Position numbers and translations under genes: made by a program. From positions 1 through 25,745 of the forward strand of contig JBCBZH010000025.1 in the NCBI GenBank assembly GCA_039815415.1: a stretch of 25,745 nucleotides of DNA. The letters are read 5' to 3'. Origin of the DNA: JBCBZH01 sp039815415. Lineage in GTDB: Bacteria > Bacteroidota > Rhodothermia > Rhodothermales > Rubricoccaceae. Below the pieces are notes generated by a model that had not been told where the DNA came from, did not search any database, and was given only the letters and a program-made list of their open reading frames with translations. This document shows positions 15,187 to 22,000 of this stretch, piece after piece; position 1 is the stretch's first letter; the number at the start of each line of letters is the position of its first letter.

Positions 15187-16407
15187 TCAGCCGCCCAGCC
15201 AGCCCAGCATCGCCGCGCAGCCAAGGCCCGCGTAGATGCCGAGCACGTAGCCCGCAATCGCCATCAGCAGCCCGACAGGCGCCATCGCGGGGTGATAGAC
15301 ACTCGCGACGATGGGAGCTGACGCGGGGCCACCGATGTTCGCCATCGACCCGGTGGCGACGAAGAACAGCGGGGCCTTCAGCAGCTTCGCGGCGCCGAAC
15401 ATGAGGGCGATGTGGATTGTCAGCCAGACCACGCCGGTCACCACCAGCAGGGGCGCATCGAGGACGGCGCCGAGGTCGCCCTGTGCGCCGATGGACGTGA
15501 GCAGGAGGTAGAGCGCCACATAACCGATCCGGCTGGCCCCATCGACTTCCAGATTCCGCATCCGGGTAAACGAGAGCGCCAGCCCGGCGGTGACGGCGAT
15601 GAGCACGGCCCAGGTGCTGTTCGAGATGATGGTCGGGTCGCCGAGCTTGGGGAGCAGGCCGCCGAGAACCCGGGAGAGCACCGCCGCGCCAATTCCCAGG
15701 CCGATGATGATGGCGCCGGTGTCGATGCCGATGGGGCGCCGCGTGGTGTCGATCTCCTTGAGGGTGGCGTTGACGCGGTCCATCGCTGAGGTGTCCGCGC
15801 CCACCCAGGCGTTGAAGCGGTCTTGGTACTTGGCGAGGAACAGGAGCACGGCCATCCAGCCGTAGCCGACGACGGTGTCCACGACGATCACCGGCCCGAG
15901 ATCGCGCAGCTCGACGCTCTCCTGAATGGCGACCATGTTAGCGGTGCCACCAATCCAGCTTCCGCTGAGCGCCGCCATCTGCTTCCACGTATCCGGTCCC
16001 TCCACAAACTGCCCGACGGCCAGGAACGCAATGGGGGCGCCGATGACGATGCCGAACGTACCCACCAGCAGCATGATGAGCGCGAGGCGGCCCAGGCTCG
16101 CAATCGCCTTCAGGTCGATGGTGAGCATCAGCAGGAACAGCGCCATCGGCAGCAGCACCGTGCTGAAGGTGGTGTAGGCCGGGTTGATGTACTCTGCCGA
16201 GCTGGCGGTTTCGGGGACGTACGGCTGCGTCACGCCGAACGTGGTCAGCAGCATCGGCACGAAGTAGGCCCAGATCACCGGCGGGATGATCTCAAAGAGC
16301 TTCTTCAGGGCCGGAACTCTCGCCAGCGCGAAGACGGCCGCCAGAACGGCGGTGAGCAGGGCCGCGGTGTGGAGCGGGTCGGTGACGAGCGCGGCGGGGC
16401 CTTCCAT
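15187..16407 (-). CDS. DUF819 family integral membrane protein
   Basis: A 406-aa protein with about eleven hydrophobic segments. SGSWIGGTANMVAIQES in the first half and GSMANIGGPASAPIVASVYH in the second are paired motifs I associate with the DUF819 (YjcL-like) family. Similarly placed Gly-rich Asn motifs occur in two-repeat transporters, so a carrier role is plausible, but no substrate is known. The ATG at 16407 puts the first membrane helix at about 10-30. The gene is convergent with lexA and has about 420 bp of upstream space to the next gene, which is on the same strand. Membership is confident; function is not. Confidence 0.85.
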   Translation of the reverse strand: MEGPAALVTDPLHTAALLTAVLAAVFALARVPALKKLFEIIPPVIWAYFVPMLLTTFGVTQPYVPETASSAEYINPAYTTFSTVLLPMALFLLMLTIDLKAIASLGRLALIMLLVGTFGIVIGAPIAFLAVGQFVEGPDTWKQMAALSGSWIGGTANMVAIQESVELRDLGPVIVVDTVVGYGWMAVLLFLAKYQDRFNAWVGADTSAMDRVNATLKEIDTTRRPIGIDTGAIIIGLGIGAAVLSRVLGGLLPKLGDPTIISNSTWAVLIAVTAGLALSFTRMRNLEVDGASRIGYVALYLLLTSIGAQGDLGAVLDAPLLVVTGVVWLTIHIALMFGAAKLLKAPLFFVATGSMANIGGPASAPIVASVYHPAMAPVGLLMAIAGYVLGIYAGLGCAAMLGWLGG

Positions 16408-16825
16408 GCGGGCGGGGGCAGTGTGCCGCGAAGATAGACGGACGCCTGGAACCCTCAGCTCGAGCTGGCGAGTCGACGTCTGCCAGCTCGAGCGTCAGAC
16501 GGTGTCTACTCAGTCTCGCACACCGGATCGTCCACGTCGGGCTGGTCCCACGGCACCGTGCGTACGGGGTCGCGCTCCCCCAGAGCCGCCACTCCTCAAT
16601 GCTCGGTGGTGGGCACGTCGCGGTCTCTTTCAGGCTGGCCCGACACCGGGAGAGCGACACTCATCCAAGCGAGAACGCAGATCGAGAGGCATCGCATGGT
16701 CAGGTGACGAGCTGGCAACAGAGGCGAGTGAAAGTCTACGCCACTGCACCGGAACGCTGACTGCCCCTTGCGATCCTACAGAGGGGCAGCCGATCTAACA
16801 GATCAGGGGGAAAGCCCAAATGGAC
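16408..16825. other. Gene-free stretch between the transglutaminase-like and DUF819 genes
   Basis: These 418 bp contain an inverted pair of the iterated sequence (16459-16492). Open frames crossing it are Arg/Pro-rich and show no family features or sensible starts. The stretch should include the DUF819 promoter and the 3' end of the upstream transcript. A degraded copy of the repeat (CGAGCTGGCAA) lies near 16708. I see no tRNA or recognisable RNA. Confidence 0.5.
16459..16492. repeat. Inverted pair of iterated-sequence copies, 11-bp arms
   Basis: CTCGAGCTGGC (16459-16469) and GCCAGCTCGAG (16482-16492) are perfect inverted arms with a 12-base loop. The left arm continues as the full TCGAGCTGGCGA, while the right arm has CA where GA would be expected, so it is one base off. 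Located about 50 bp upstream of the DUF819 start, it is not in a terminator position for that gene. Confidence 0.65.
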
Positions 16826-18121
16826 TCACAGGTTGCCCGAATCGCAGGCTGGAGGAGGCGAGTACGTTCTGCTCGGTGCCTCCGGGCTGTGGGTGTTGAT
16901 GGGGCCCGGTTTGCTCCACCCGACCGCGTTCCTCGAACGAACCCTGAAGCGATACGACACACCACTATCCAGGCGAGTCGCCTCGCCGCCATCAAGGGGC
17001 TTGTACTCGGTGATCTCCGCGACCCGACCCCGACCTTGGTAAGCGAGGTACCAGGGACTATCGCTCGGGTTGGCGGATGGTCGCACCTCGACGCGATACT
17101 CCTCGATGGCGGCTCCCCCAGGTTGCGCCGAGTCTCCCCAGCACAGACTGAGAGAGCCGGCCCCTCGCCCCGTCATGTGCGACCGGCCTGGACGCGTTGG
17201 GATGGCATACACAGGCAGGGGATTCAAGCAACTGCTTCGTTCAATGGCATTGCTTCCATAGCCATCGTCCAAGGCACCCGTCCACGATTGCGTTCGACTC
17301 CCGGGCTCGTACAGGTTGTAGATGTTGGCGTCCGTTACCTGCGCGAACTGAAACAGGTCCATAGGCCCGTGGAAGTTTGAGTGCGGCCCCCAGCCATCGA
17401 CGATGTACCAGCCGGGTGAAATGTTGGAGGCAGAGGGACCACTGCTCGGCGTGCGCGGCGGGTCTGGCATCCGGGCAACCACCCAGACGTGATCCCGATT
17501 GGTGAAGCCGAGCAGCTTCGCCTCGAAGCCGCCGAATCGGGGCTCCTTGCAGAGAAGCGTCATGGCGACGGACGAGATTTCTTGGCAGTTGCCCACTAGC
17601 GCGTCGGTCCCGAGGACGTCTTGGCCCATCGTGTGATGCGTCAGAAACTCGGCCAACATGAACTGGAACAGCGAGTCGCTTTGAGTGAGGCCCTTGATGC
17701 TTGCGATGTCCGGGTGGCCAGCGCCGAGCTGCTCGATCTTCCAGTCCTTCACCATTTGGAAATCATTCGCACGATAGCTCTCGAGGAAGTCATCCTGAGC
17801 ATCGCTGGCCTGGTAATTCTGAAGCTGCCAATCGGTGCAGCGGTCGTCTAGAAGATCCTGGTTGTCGAACGTCCCAGCGAGGTTGTTCGACTTGAACCGA
17901 GCGCGCAGATACTCGCTAAGGTCGCGTACCCAGGACCTGAGCCGAGGGGCAAAGGGATCGCCGATCATCGGGTCTACATCCGCTAGGTGCAGCTCGGGTA
18001 GCGCGACACTCGAGTCCGTTCCAATCCACTGCGCTGTGGCTGTGTTCGTTGTGCCCAGTGTGAGCAGACCAAGCACCACGGTAACGAATCCAATCTTCAG
18101 CTGTGGGATCAAACGGAGCAT
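16826..18121 (-). CDS. Secreted transglutaminase-like protein with C-terminal FN3 domain
   Basis: I recognise the architecture, not a named family. The 431-aa protein has an N-terminal signal peptide (hydrophobic 9-24, likely cleavage after TATA, residue 30). A papain/transglutaminase-like triad pattern is visible: Cys179 in GNCQEISS, His211 in NRDHVWVV and Asp242 in YIVDGWGP, with the usual spacing. Residues about 315-410 look like a fibronectin type III domain (CWGDSAQPGGAAIEEYRVEV; SGVSYRFRVRSRNAVGWSKP). It may be a periplasmic or secreted cysteine protease, amidase or crosslinker. A line counted within it is about 58% GC, below the core genes. The ATG at 18121 sits right before the signal peptide. 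Confidence 0.65.
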   Translation of the reverse strand: MLRLIPQLKIGFVTVVLGLLTLGTTNTATAQWIGTDSSVALPELHLADVDPMIGDPFAPRLRSWVRDLSEYLRARFKSNNLAGTFDNQDLLDDRCTDWQLQNYQASDAQDDFLESYRANDFQMVKDWKIEQLGAGHPDIASIKGLTQSDSLFQFMLAEFLTHHTMGQDVLGTDALVGNCQEISSVAMTLLCKEPRFGGFEAKLLGFTNRDHVWVVARMPDPPRTPSSGPSASNISPGWYIVDGWGPHSNFHGPMDLFQFAQVTDANIYNLYEPGSRTQSWTGALDDGYGSNAIERSSCLNPLPVYAIPTRPGRSHMTGRGAGSLSLCWGDSAQPGGAAIEEYRVEVRPSANPSDSPWYLAYQGRGRVAEITEYKPLDGGEATRLDSGVSYRFRVRSRNAVGWSKPGPINTHSPEAPSRTYSPPPACDSGNL

Positions 18122-18275
18122 GGCATTCCTCTGATAGAGATGGGACTATCCCTGAATGTGCATGGTGTGCCCATGAGGGCTCATCCGCTGTCCCCTGCCA
18201 GCGGGCTGACGCTGAGCTGCGGGTCGACCTGACGACCGGCACCCTCCCCGTGCGTAGGCTAGGCGGCTCGCCCTC

Positions 18276-18284
18276 CGCCAGCTC
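18276..18284. repeat. Iterated 9-mer abutting the histidine kinase start codon
   Basis: CGCCAGCTC ends at the base before the GTG start of the sensor kinase, occupying the place of a ribosome-binding site. No Shine-Dalgarno sequence is present, in keeping with the weak start context of the other genes. Confidence 0.6.
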
Positions 18285-19958
18285 GTGAACGTCCGCCTTG
18301 TCTTGTTCCTCGGCCTCCTTACGGTAGGAGCAGACTGCGCAGCACAGACCGTGAAGCCCACCGAGGGGCGGTTTCGAGCTGGCGATGACCTCCGCTGGGC
18401 CGCCCCCGACTGGGACGACAGAGACTGGGAGCGCCGGGGTCTCCTCGACACGCCGGACACCACCGCTGTGCTCTGGGGGCGCTTCCGTCTCCAGCTCGAC
18501 GGCTCCACAGAAGCGCCGGGACTGCTCGTCGCGGGGGCCGCTGCACGGGAGGTCTACTGGGACGGCGTGCTTCTCGGACGTACGGGCCAGGTGGGAACGG
18601 ATCGCGAGAGCGAAGTCGCCGGGCCGCTCGATGCCGTGTTTGCCCTCCCGGACTCGCTCGCCACGCCGGGCGACCACGTCATCGCCATCCGGTTCTCCAC
18701 GTTCCGTCGCCCGCCCCGCGCTTCCGGGCTGCTGCTCAACATCCAGGTCCTCGATCTGAAAGCTGCGGCCACGACGCTGCCGTGGACGTTCCTGGCACCG
18801 CTGGTCTTTTTGGGCGGGTTTCTGCTCATCGCTCTCTACTACGGCGTTCTCTACGCGTCCGACCGAACACGAACGCCGTATCTGCTCACATCGCTGCTAT
18901 GCCTCGTGGTCGCTGGGCTGCTGGTTGCCGAGAGCTGGCGGAGCGTGGTGGGGTATCCGTACGACCTCCACGGGGTCCGGCTGGCGCTCATCAACGGGCT
19001 GACGTGGGCCGTGGGCGTGCTGATGGCGGCTACGTTTGCCGTCCAGTTTGCGGTGCCGCGAGGACGGTGGATCGTGGCTGGACTCGGCCTCGTAGCGGCC
19101 ATCGTTCTGCTCGCCACGTCCGATCATGAGACGGGCACGTTCGCTGTGTTCGCCCTCGCGCTGGCGGTGGCGCTCGGCCTGACCGGCCGAGCGGTGATGC
19201 GTCGCCAGCCGGGCGCCGCGCTGGCACTCGGCGGGGTGCTCATCTGTGCGCTGTCGCTGCTTGCAGCCGGGCGCGACTTCATGGAAGGTGCCTTCTTCCC
19301 GGCATTCGGTGCCCTGTTGGCCGGGCTCCTCACGTCGCTGGGCCTCCAGACACGCGACCAGTGGCGACGTCACGAGGCCGCACTGGCGGCGGCGGCCCGC
19401 CTCGAGGCCGAGCTACTGAAGAAGCATCTCCAGCCGCACTTCCTGATGAACTCGCTGGCGTCGGTGATCGAATGGGTGGAGCGGGACCCGTCGCAGGGCG
19501 TGCAGGCGCTCGAAGCCCTTGCGGACGAGCTTCGGGCTCTAGGCGAGGTCTCGGGCGAGACCACGATTCCGATGCGTCGCGAGCTGGCGCTCTGCCGCTC
19601 CCACCTCCGCGTGATGAGCTTCCGCCATGACGTTCAGCTCGAGCTGGACGCTGAGGGCGTCGATCCGTCCCGCCCCATCCCGCCCGCCGTGATCCACACG
19701 TTGATCGAGAACGCCGTCACGCACAATGCCTACGCGTCGGGGTCGGTCACGCTCACCTTACATGAGGAGGTGCAGGAGGGTCGACGACGTCTCACGCTTC
19801 GGACGCCTCTCGCCAGCTCGACGGCTACTGTAGGGCCTGAGGGCGGCGGCCTCCGCTACGTCCGGGCACGGCTAGAGGAGGCGATGCCTGGGCAGTGGGC
19901 GCTGGCCTCCTCCGTAGAGGACGACGCGTGGGTCACACGGATCGATCTTCCGGCATGA
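18285..19958 (+). CDS. LytS-type sensor histidine kinase with periplasmic jelly-roll sensor and 7TM region
   Basis: Two-component sensor of the His_kinase (LytS/YehU) class. The 557-aa protein has a signal peptide (1-20) and an extracytoplasmic beta-rich domain at about 25-160 resembling 7TMR-DISM/galactose-binding folds (AREVYWDGVLLGRTG; GDHVIAIRF). About seven membrane helices follow at 165-355. The dimerisation region carries the phospho-acceptor His385 in KKHLQPHFLMNSLASVIEWV. The ATPase N-box is HTLIENAVTHN (471-481), and a short G-box-like GGGLRYVRARLEE lies near the end. The start is GTG at 18285. Its stop overlaps the response-regulator start. The ligand is unknown; jelly-roll 7TM sensors are often proposed to sense carbohydrates or cell-wall material. 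Confidence 0.88.
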   Translation: MNVRLVLFLGLLTVGADCAAQTVKPTEGRFRAGDDLRWAAPDWDDRDWERRGLLDTPDTTAVLWGRFRLQLDGSTEAPGLLVAGAAAREVYWDGVLLGRTGQVGTDRESEVAGPLDAVFALPDSLATPGDHVIAIRFSTFRRPPRASGLLLNIQVLDLKAAATTLPWTFLAPLVFLGGFLLIALYYGVLYASDRTRTPYLLTSLLCLVVAGLLVAESWRSVVGYPYDLHGVRLALINGLTWAVGVLMAATFAVQFAVPRGRWIVAGLGLVAAIVLLATSDHETGTFAVFALALAVALGLTGRAVMRRQPGAALALGGVLICALSLLAAGRDFMEGAFFPAFGALLAGLLTSLGLQTRDQWRRHEAALAAAARLEAELLKKHLQPHFLMNSLASVIEWVERDPSQGVQALEALADELRALGEVSGETTIPMRRELALCRSHLRVMSFRHDVQLELDAEGVDPSRPIPPAVIHTLIENAVTHNAYASGSVTLTLHEEVQEGRRRLTLRTPLASSTATVGPEGGGLRYVRARLEEAMPGQWALASSVEDDAWVTRIDLPA

Positions 19959-20656
19959 TGCGCGTTCTGATTGTTGAGGATGAGCGGGTGCTGGCCCAGC
20001 GGCTGGCGCGGCTGCTGCGCGAGGCTGCCGAAGACGATCCCCTGCAGATCGAGATGTGTGCCACGCTGGAGGCCGCCAGCGCGAGGCTGGCCGACGGCCG
20101 CGTGGACGTGCTCTTTCTTGATCTCAACCTGAATGGCCAGGACGGCTTCGACCTGCTCACCGACACGACCGCCAGCCCGTTTCATACCGTCGTGGTGTCG
20201 GCGCACACCGACCGCGCGCTGGAAGCCTTCGAGGTGGGTGTGCTGGACTTCGTGGGCAAGCCCTTCAACGCCGCGCGCATCCTGAAAACAATGGTCCGCC
20301 TGCGCGGCGCCCGCGCCGACCACCCAGCGTCGTCGCTCGCGGTGCGGTCGGCGGGCCGCATCGAGCTGGTGCCTGTGGCCGATGTCGCCTACGTCCAGGC
20401 AGCGGGTTCCTACTCCGAGCTGGTGCTCCGTGATGGCACCGTCCGTCCCCACAGCAAGACCCTTGACCGCCTCCTGGATGTGCTTCCGTCCACGTTCGAG
20501 CGCGTCCACCGCTCGTATCTGGTTCGCCTCGACGAGATCGCGCAGATCAAGGTGCGCAAGGGCAGTCGCTACGCTGCTGTGCTGGCATCGGGTGAAGAGA
20601 TCCCCGTCGGCCGGACCCGCGTGGAGGCCCTTCGTGAGCGCTTGATCCTGCTGTGA
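19955..20656 (+). CDS. LytTR-family response regulator
   Basis: Cognate regulator of the LytS-type kinase. The 233-aa protein has a receiver domain at 1-120: acidic pocket E8-D9, phospho-acceptor Asp56 in DVLFLDLNLNG, Ser82, and Lys102 in DFVGKPF. A LytTR DNA-binding domain at about 133-231 shows VADVAYVQAAGSYSELVLRDG and FERVHRSYLVRLDEI. LytTR proteins bind paired 9-bp imperfect repeats upstream of targets. The start is ATG at 19955, overlapping the kinase TGA (ATGATG; the second ATG at 19958 is equally possible). No target promoter can be assigned from the window. Confidence 0.93.
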   Translation: MMRVLIVEDERVLAQRLARLLREAAEDDPLQIEMCATLEAASARLADGRVDVLFLDLNLNGQDGFDLLTDTTASPFHTVVVSAHTDRALEAFEVGVLDFVGKPFNAARILKTMVRLRGARADHPASSLAVRSAGRIELVPVADVAYVQAAGSYSELVLRDGTVRPHSKTLDRLLDVLPSTFERVHRSYLVRLDEIAQIKVRKGSRYAAVLASGEEIPVGRTRVEALRERLILL

Positions 20657-20676
20657 GGCCGAGCCCTCGAAACACA

Positions 20677-20689
20677 TCGAGCTGGCGAA
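20677..20689 (+). repeat. Full copy of the iterated sequence after the response regulator
   Basis: TCGAGCTGGCGAA, 21 bp past the response-regulator stop. With CTCGA at 20666-20670 it could form a small 5-bp stem (CTCGA/TCGAG, loop AACACA). No T-run follows. Confidence 0.7.
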
Positions 20690-20720
20690 AGCCATTGAAC
20701 TGGGGTGACCCGGCCCAGTC

Positions 20721-20770
20721 TGTCATCCTGAGCGGAGTCCCGCAGGGACGCAGCCGAAGGATCTCAGGAT
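20721..20770. repeat. Intergenic hairpin repeat of the TGTCATCCTGAGC type
   Basis: TGTCATCCTGAGCGGAG opens the element. Outer arms ATCCTGAG (20725-20732) and CTCAGGAT (20763-20770) enclose an inner stem GTCCC/GGGAC (20737-20741, 20745-20749). The wording TGTCATCCTGAGCG...GAAGGATCT is a commonly seen intergenic repeat in diverse bacteria, often thought to be a non-autonomous REP-like element. A shorter related copy lies at 24208-24233 in the opposite orientation. Confidence 0.65.
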
Positions 20771-20953
20771 CGCACGACGGGACACCAGCTCGAGATGGTG
20801 CCGTGGTCAGTCGGCTTTCATAGAGCCGTCATTCTAGCAGGTGAGAATCCACGGCAGATGGAGTACCGTGTGTCAGCACCATTGCCCATTCACCCTGGCA
20901 CCTGATTCTGGGGAACGCCTTACCGGGTCTTGAGACTTTGCACTACCCCAGTT

Positions 20954-20972
20954 CTTATCGAAGAGCGATAAG
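20954..20972. promoter_or_regulatory. 7-bp inverted repeat upstream of the barrel-like gene
   Basis: CTTATCG (20954-20960) and CGATAAG (20966-20972) flank AAGAG, 45 bp upstream of the 21017 start. It could be an operator or a 5' RNA hairpin. No known operator is matched. Confidence 0.35.
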
Positions 20973-21016
20973 CTATGGTAGATGCTAATGTTTGCCTACC
21001 TGGTAGAGGTGAAGTG

Positions 21017-21637
21017 ATGAAAGGATACATCAGCCTCCTGGTTCTCTTCTTGGTGCCCGCATTCATGCTGACGTCAGGCACTGCTTTGGCACAAGAAAAT
21101 GAACCGTTGATCAATGGGTCAGTCACCCACGGTGGTTTCGGCGGCCCGGTCGTCAAGGTGTCTTCTATCAACGGTGATCTCGGTCTGTTCGTGGGTGGCC
21201 GTGGAGGGTGGATCCTCAACTTCAAGCCCAATCACGCCTTCGTGATAGGTGGAGGAGGATATACTCTGGTATCCGATGTTGAGATCAATGATGCGATGGC
21301 ATCAGGTGGCCCAGTTGACCTGGACCTGAGCTATGGGGGACTTGAAGTGGAGTATGTCAATAGAACCAGAGAGGTGGTTCATTTCTCTGCCCAAGTTCTG
21401 ATCGGTCAGGGTGTTGCTGAATCCAGCAAGGAGATTCGGAATGGGGGGGACCAAGATGAAGGCGGCTTCGTCGTCGTGGAGCCTGGGGTCAACGCCCTTC
21501 TGAAAGTCACGGATTACTTCAGGATTGGAGTGGGGGGCAGCTACCGGCTCATCAGCGGTACCGACCTGGATGGACTGAGCGACTCGGAGCTAAGTGGAGC
21601 CTCTGCCGTGTTGACCTTGAAGTTTGGCTCGTTCTAA
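21017..21637 (+). CDS. Predicted outer-membrane beta-barrel-like protein, low GC
   Basis: I do not recognise a specific family. The 206-aa protein has a clear signal peptide (GYISLLVLFLVPAFMLTSG, likely cleavage after ALA before QENE). The mature part alternates Gly-rich turns with amphipathic strands (GLFVGGRGGWILNF; HAFVIGGGGYTLVSDV; DYFRIGVGGSYRLISG) and ends LTLKFGSF, with the terminal Phe typical of outer-membrane barrels. The ATG at 21017 is preferred over 20975 because the signal peptide starts there and AGAGGTGA lies just upstream, a better ribosome-binding match than at most genes here. Two 60-base lines within it count to 48% and 50% GC against about 70% in the next gene, suggesting recent acquisition. 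Confidence 0.7.
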   Translation: MKGYISLLVLFLVPAFMLTSGTALAQENEPLINGSVTHGGFGGPVVKVSSINGDLGLFVGGRGGWILNFKPNHAFVIGGGGYTLVSDVEINDAMASGGPVDLDLSYGGLEVEYVNRTREVVHFSAQVLIGQGVAESSKEIRNGGDQDEGGFVVVEPGVNALLKVTDYFRIGVGGSYRLISGTDLDGLSDSELSGASAVLTLKFGSF

Positions 21638-22000
21638 CGACACGGTTATCCGTGGTATCCGTGGCGAACTCGGTCCTATAGTCAGCACATAGGCATGGTC
21701 GGAGGTGTGGTGAGCTACGAGGAGTCAGCGCGTCAGCGACTAGGCGTAGTGTCGGGGCCTGTCTGTTGTCGAGGATGTCGAACATGGGGGCTTGTCCACA
21801 TCGTTGGAGCCTTTGCGCGGGATGCAGCCATAGCGCACAGGGGAGGTACACACGTGGCCGGTACCTATCTCGGTATGAATCCACGTGGCGAGGTAGCAAC
21901 GAGTGAGCCGTTCACGGCGCGGAGGTGTCGTTCACCCCCCAGCCCGTATCAAGGCGCTGCCCGCGCCGTTGGACGCGGACCCCTGCACCGATCCCCACCC
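21638..22000. other. Gene-free stretch before the serine hydrolase gene
   Basis: The frame of the downstream gene stays open through most of these 363 bp, but the predicted residues are not protein-like and the signal peptide begins at 22001. The stretch holds a small hairpin after the 21637 stop and a direct repeat ATCCGTGG (21648-21655, 21657-21664). A near DnaA box (TTGTCCACA) occurs around 21792. No promoter could be fixed. Confidence 0.45.
21641..21654. terminator. Weak hairpin just after the barrel-like gene
   Basis: CACGG-TTAT-CCGTG, beginning 4 bp after the stop codon. The 5-bp stem lacks a T-run, so it is at best a weak or factor-assisted terminator. Confidence 0.3.

Larger units (their letters stand above)
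20657..21016. other. Gene-free stretch with repeats upstream of the low-GC gene
   Basis: These 360 bp hold one full copy of the iterated sequence (20677-20689), a folded intergenic repeat (20721-20770) and a 7-bp inverted repeat (20954-20972). GC content falls toward the right. No protein-like frame is seen. A promoter for the 21017 gene must lie here, but I could not fix one by eye. Confidence 0.5.

Noticed and set aside
16286..16798. Plus-strand frame over the gap upstream of the DUF819 gene
   Set aside because: Overlaps the DUF819 N-terminus antisense and is Arg/Ser/Pro-rich with no recognisable domain.
21695..22000. N-terminal extension of the serine hydrolase
   Set aside because: The residues are not protein-like and would bury the lipoprotein signal peptide that starts at 22001.
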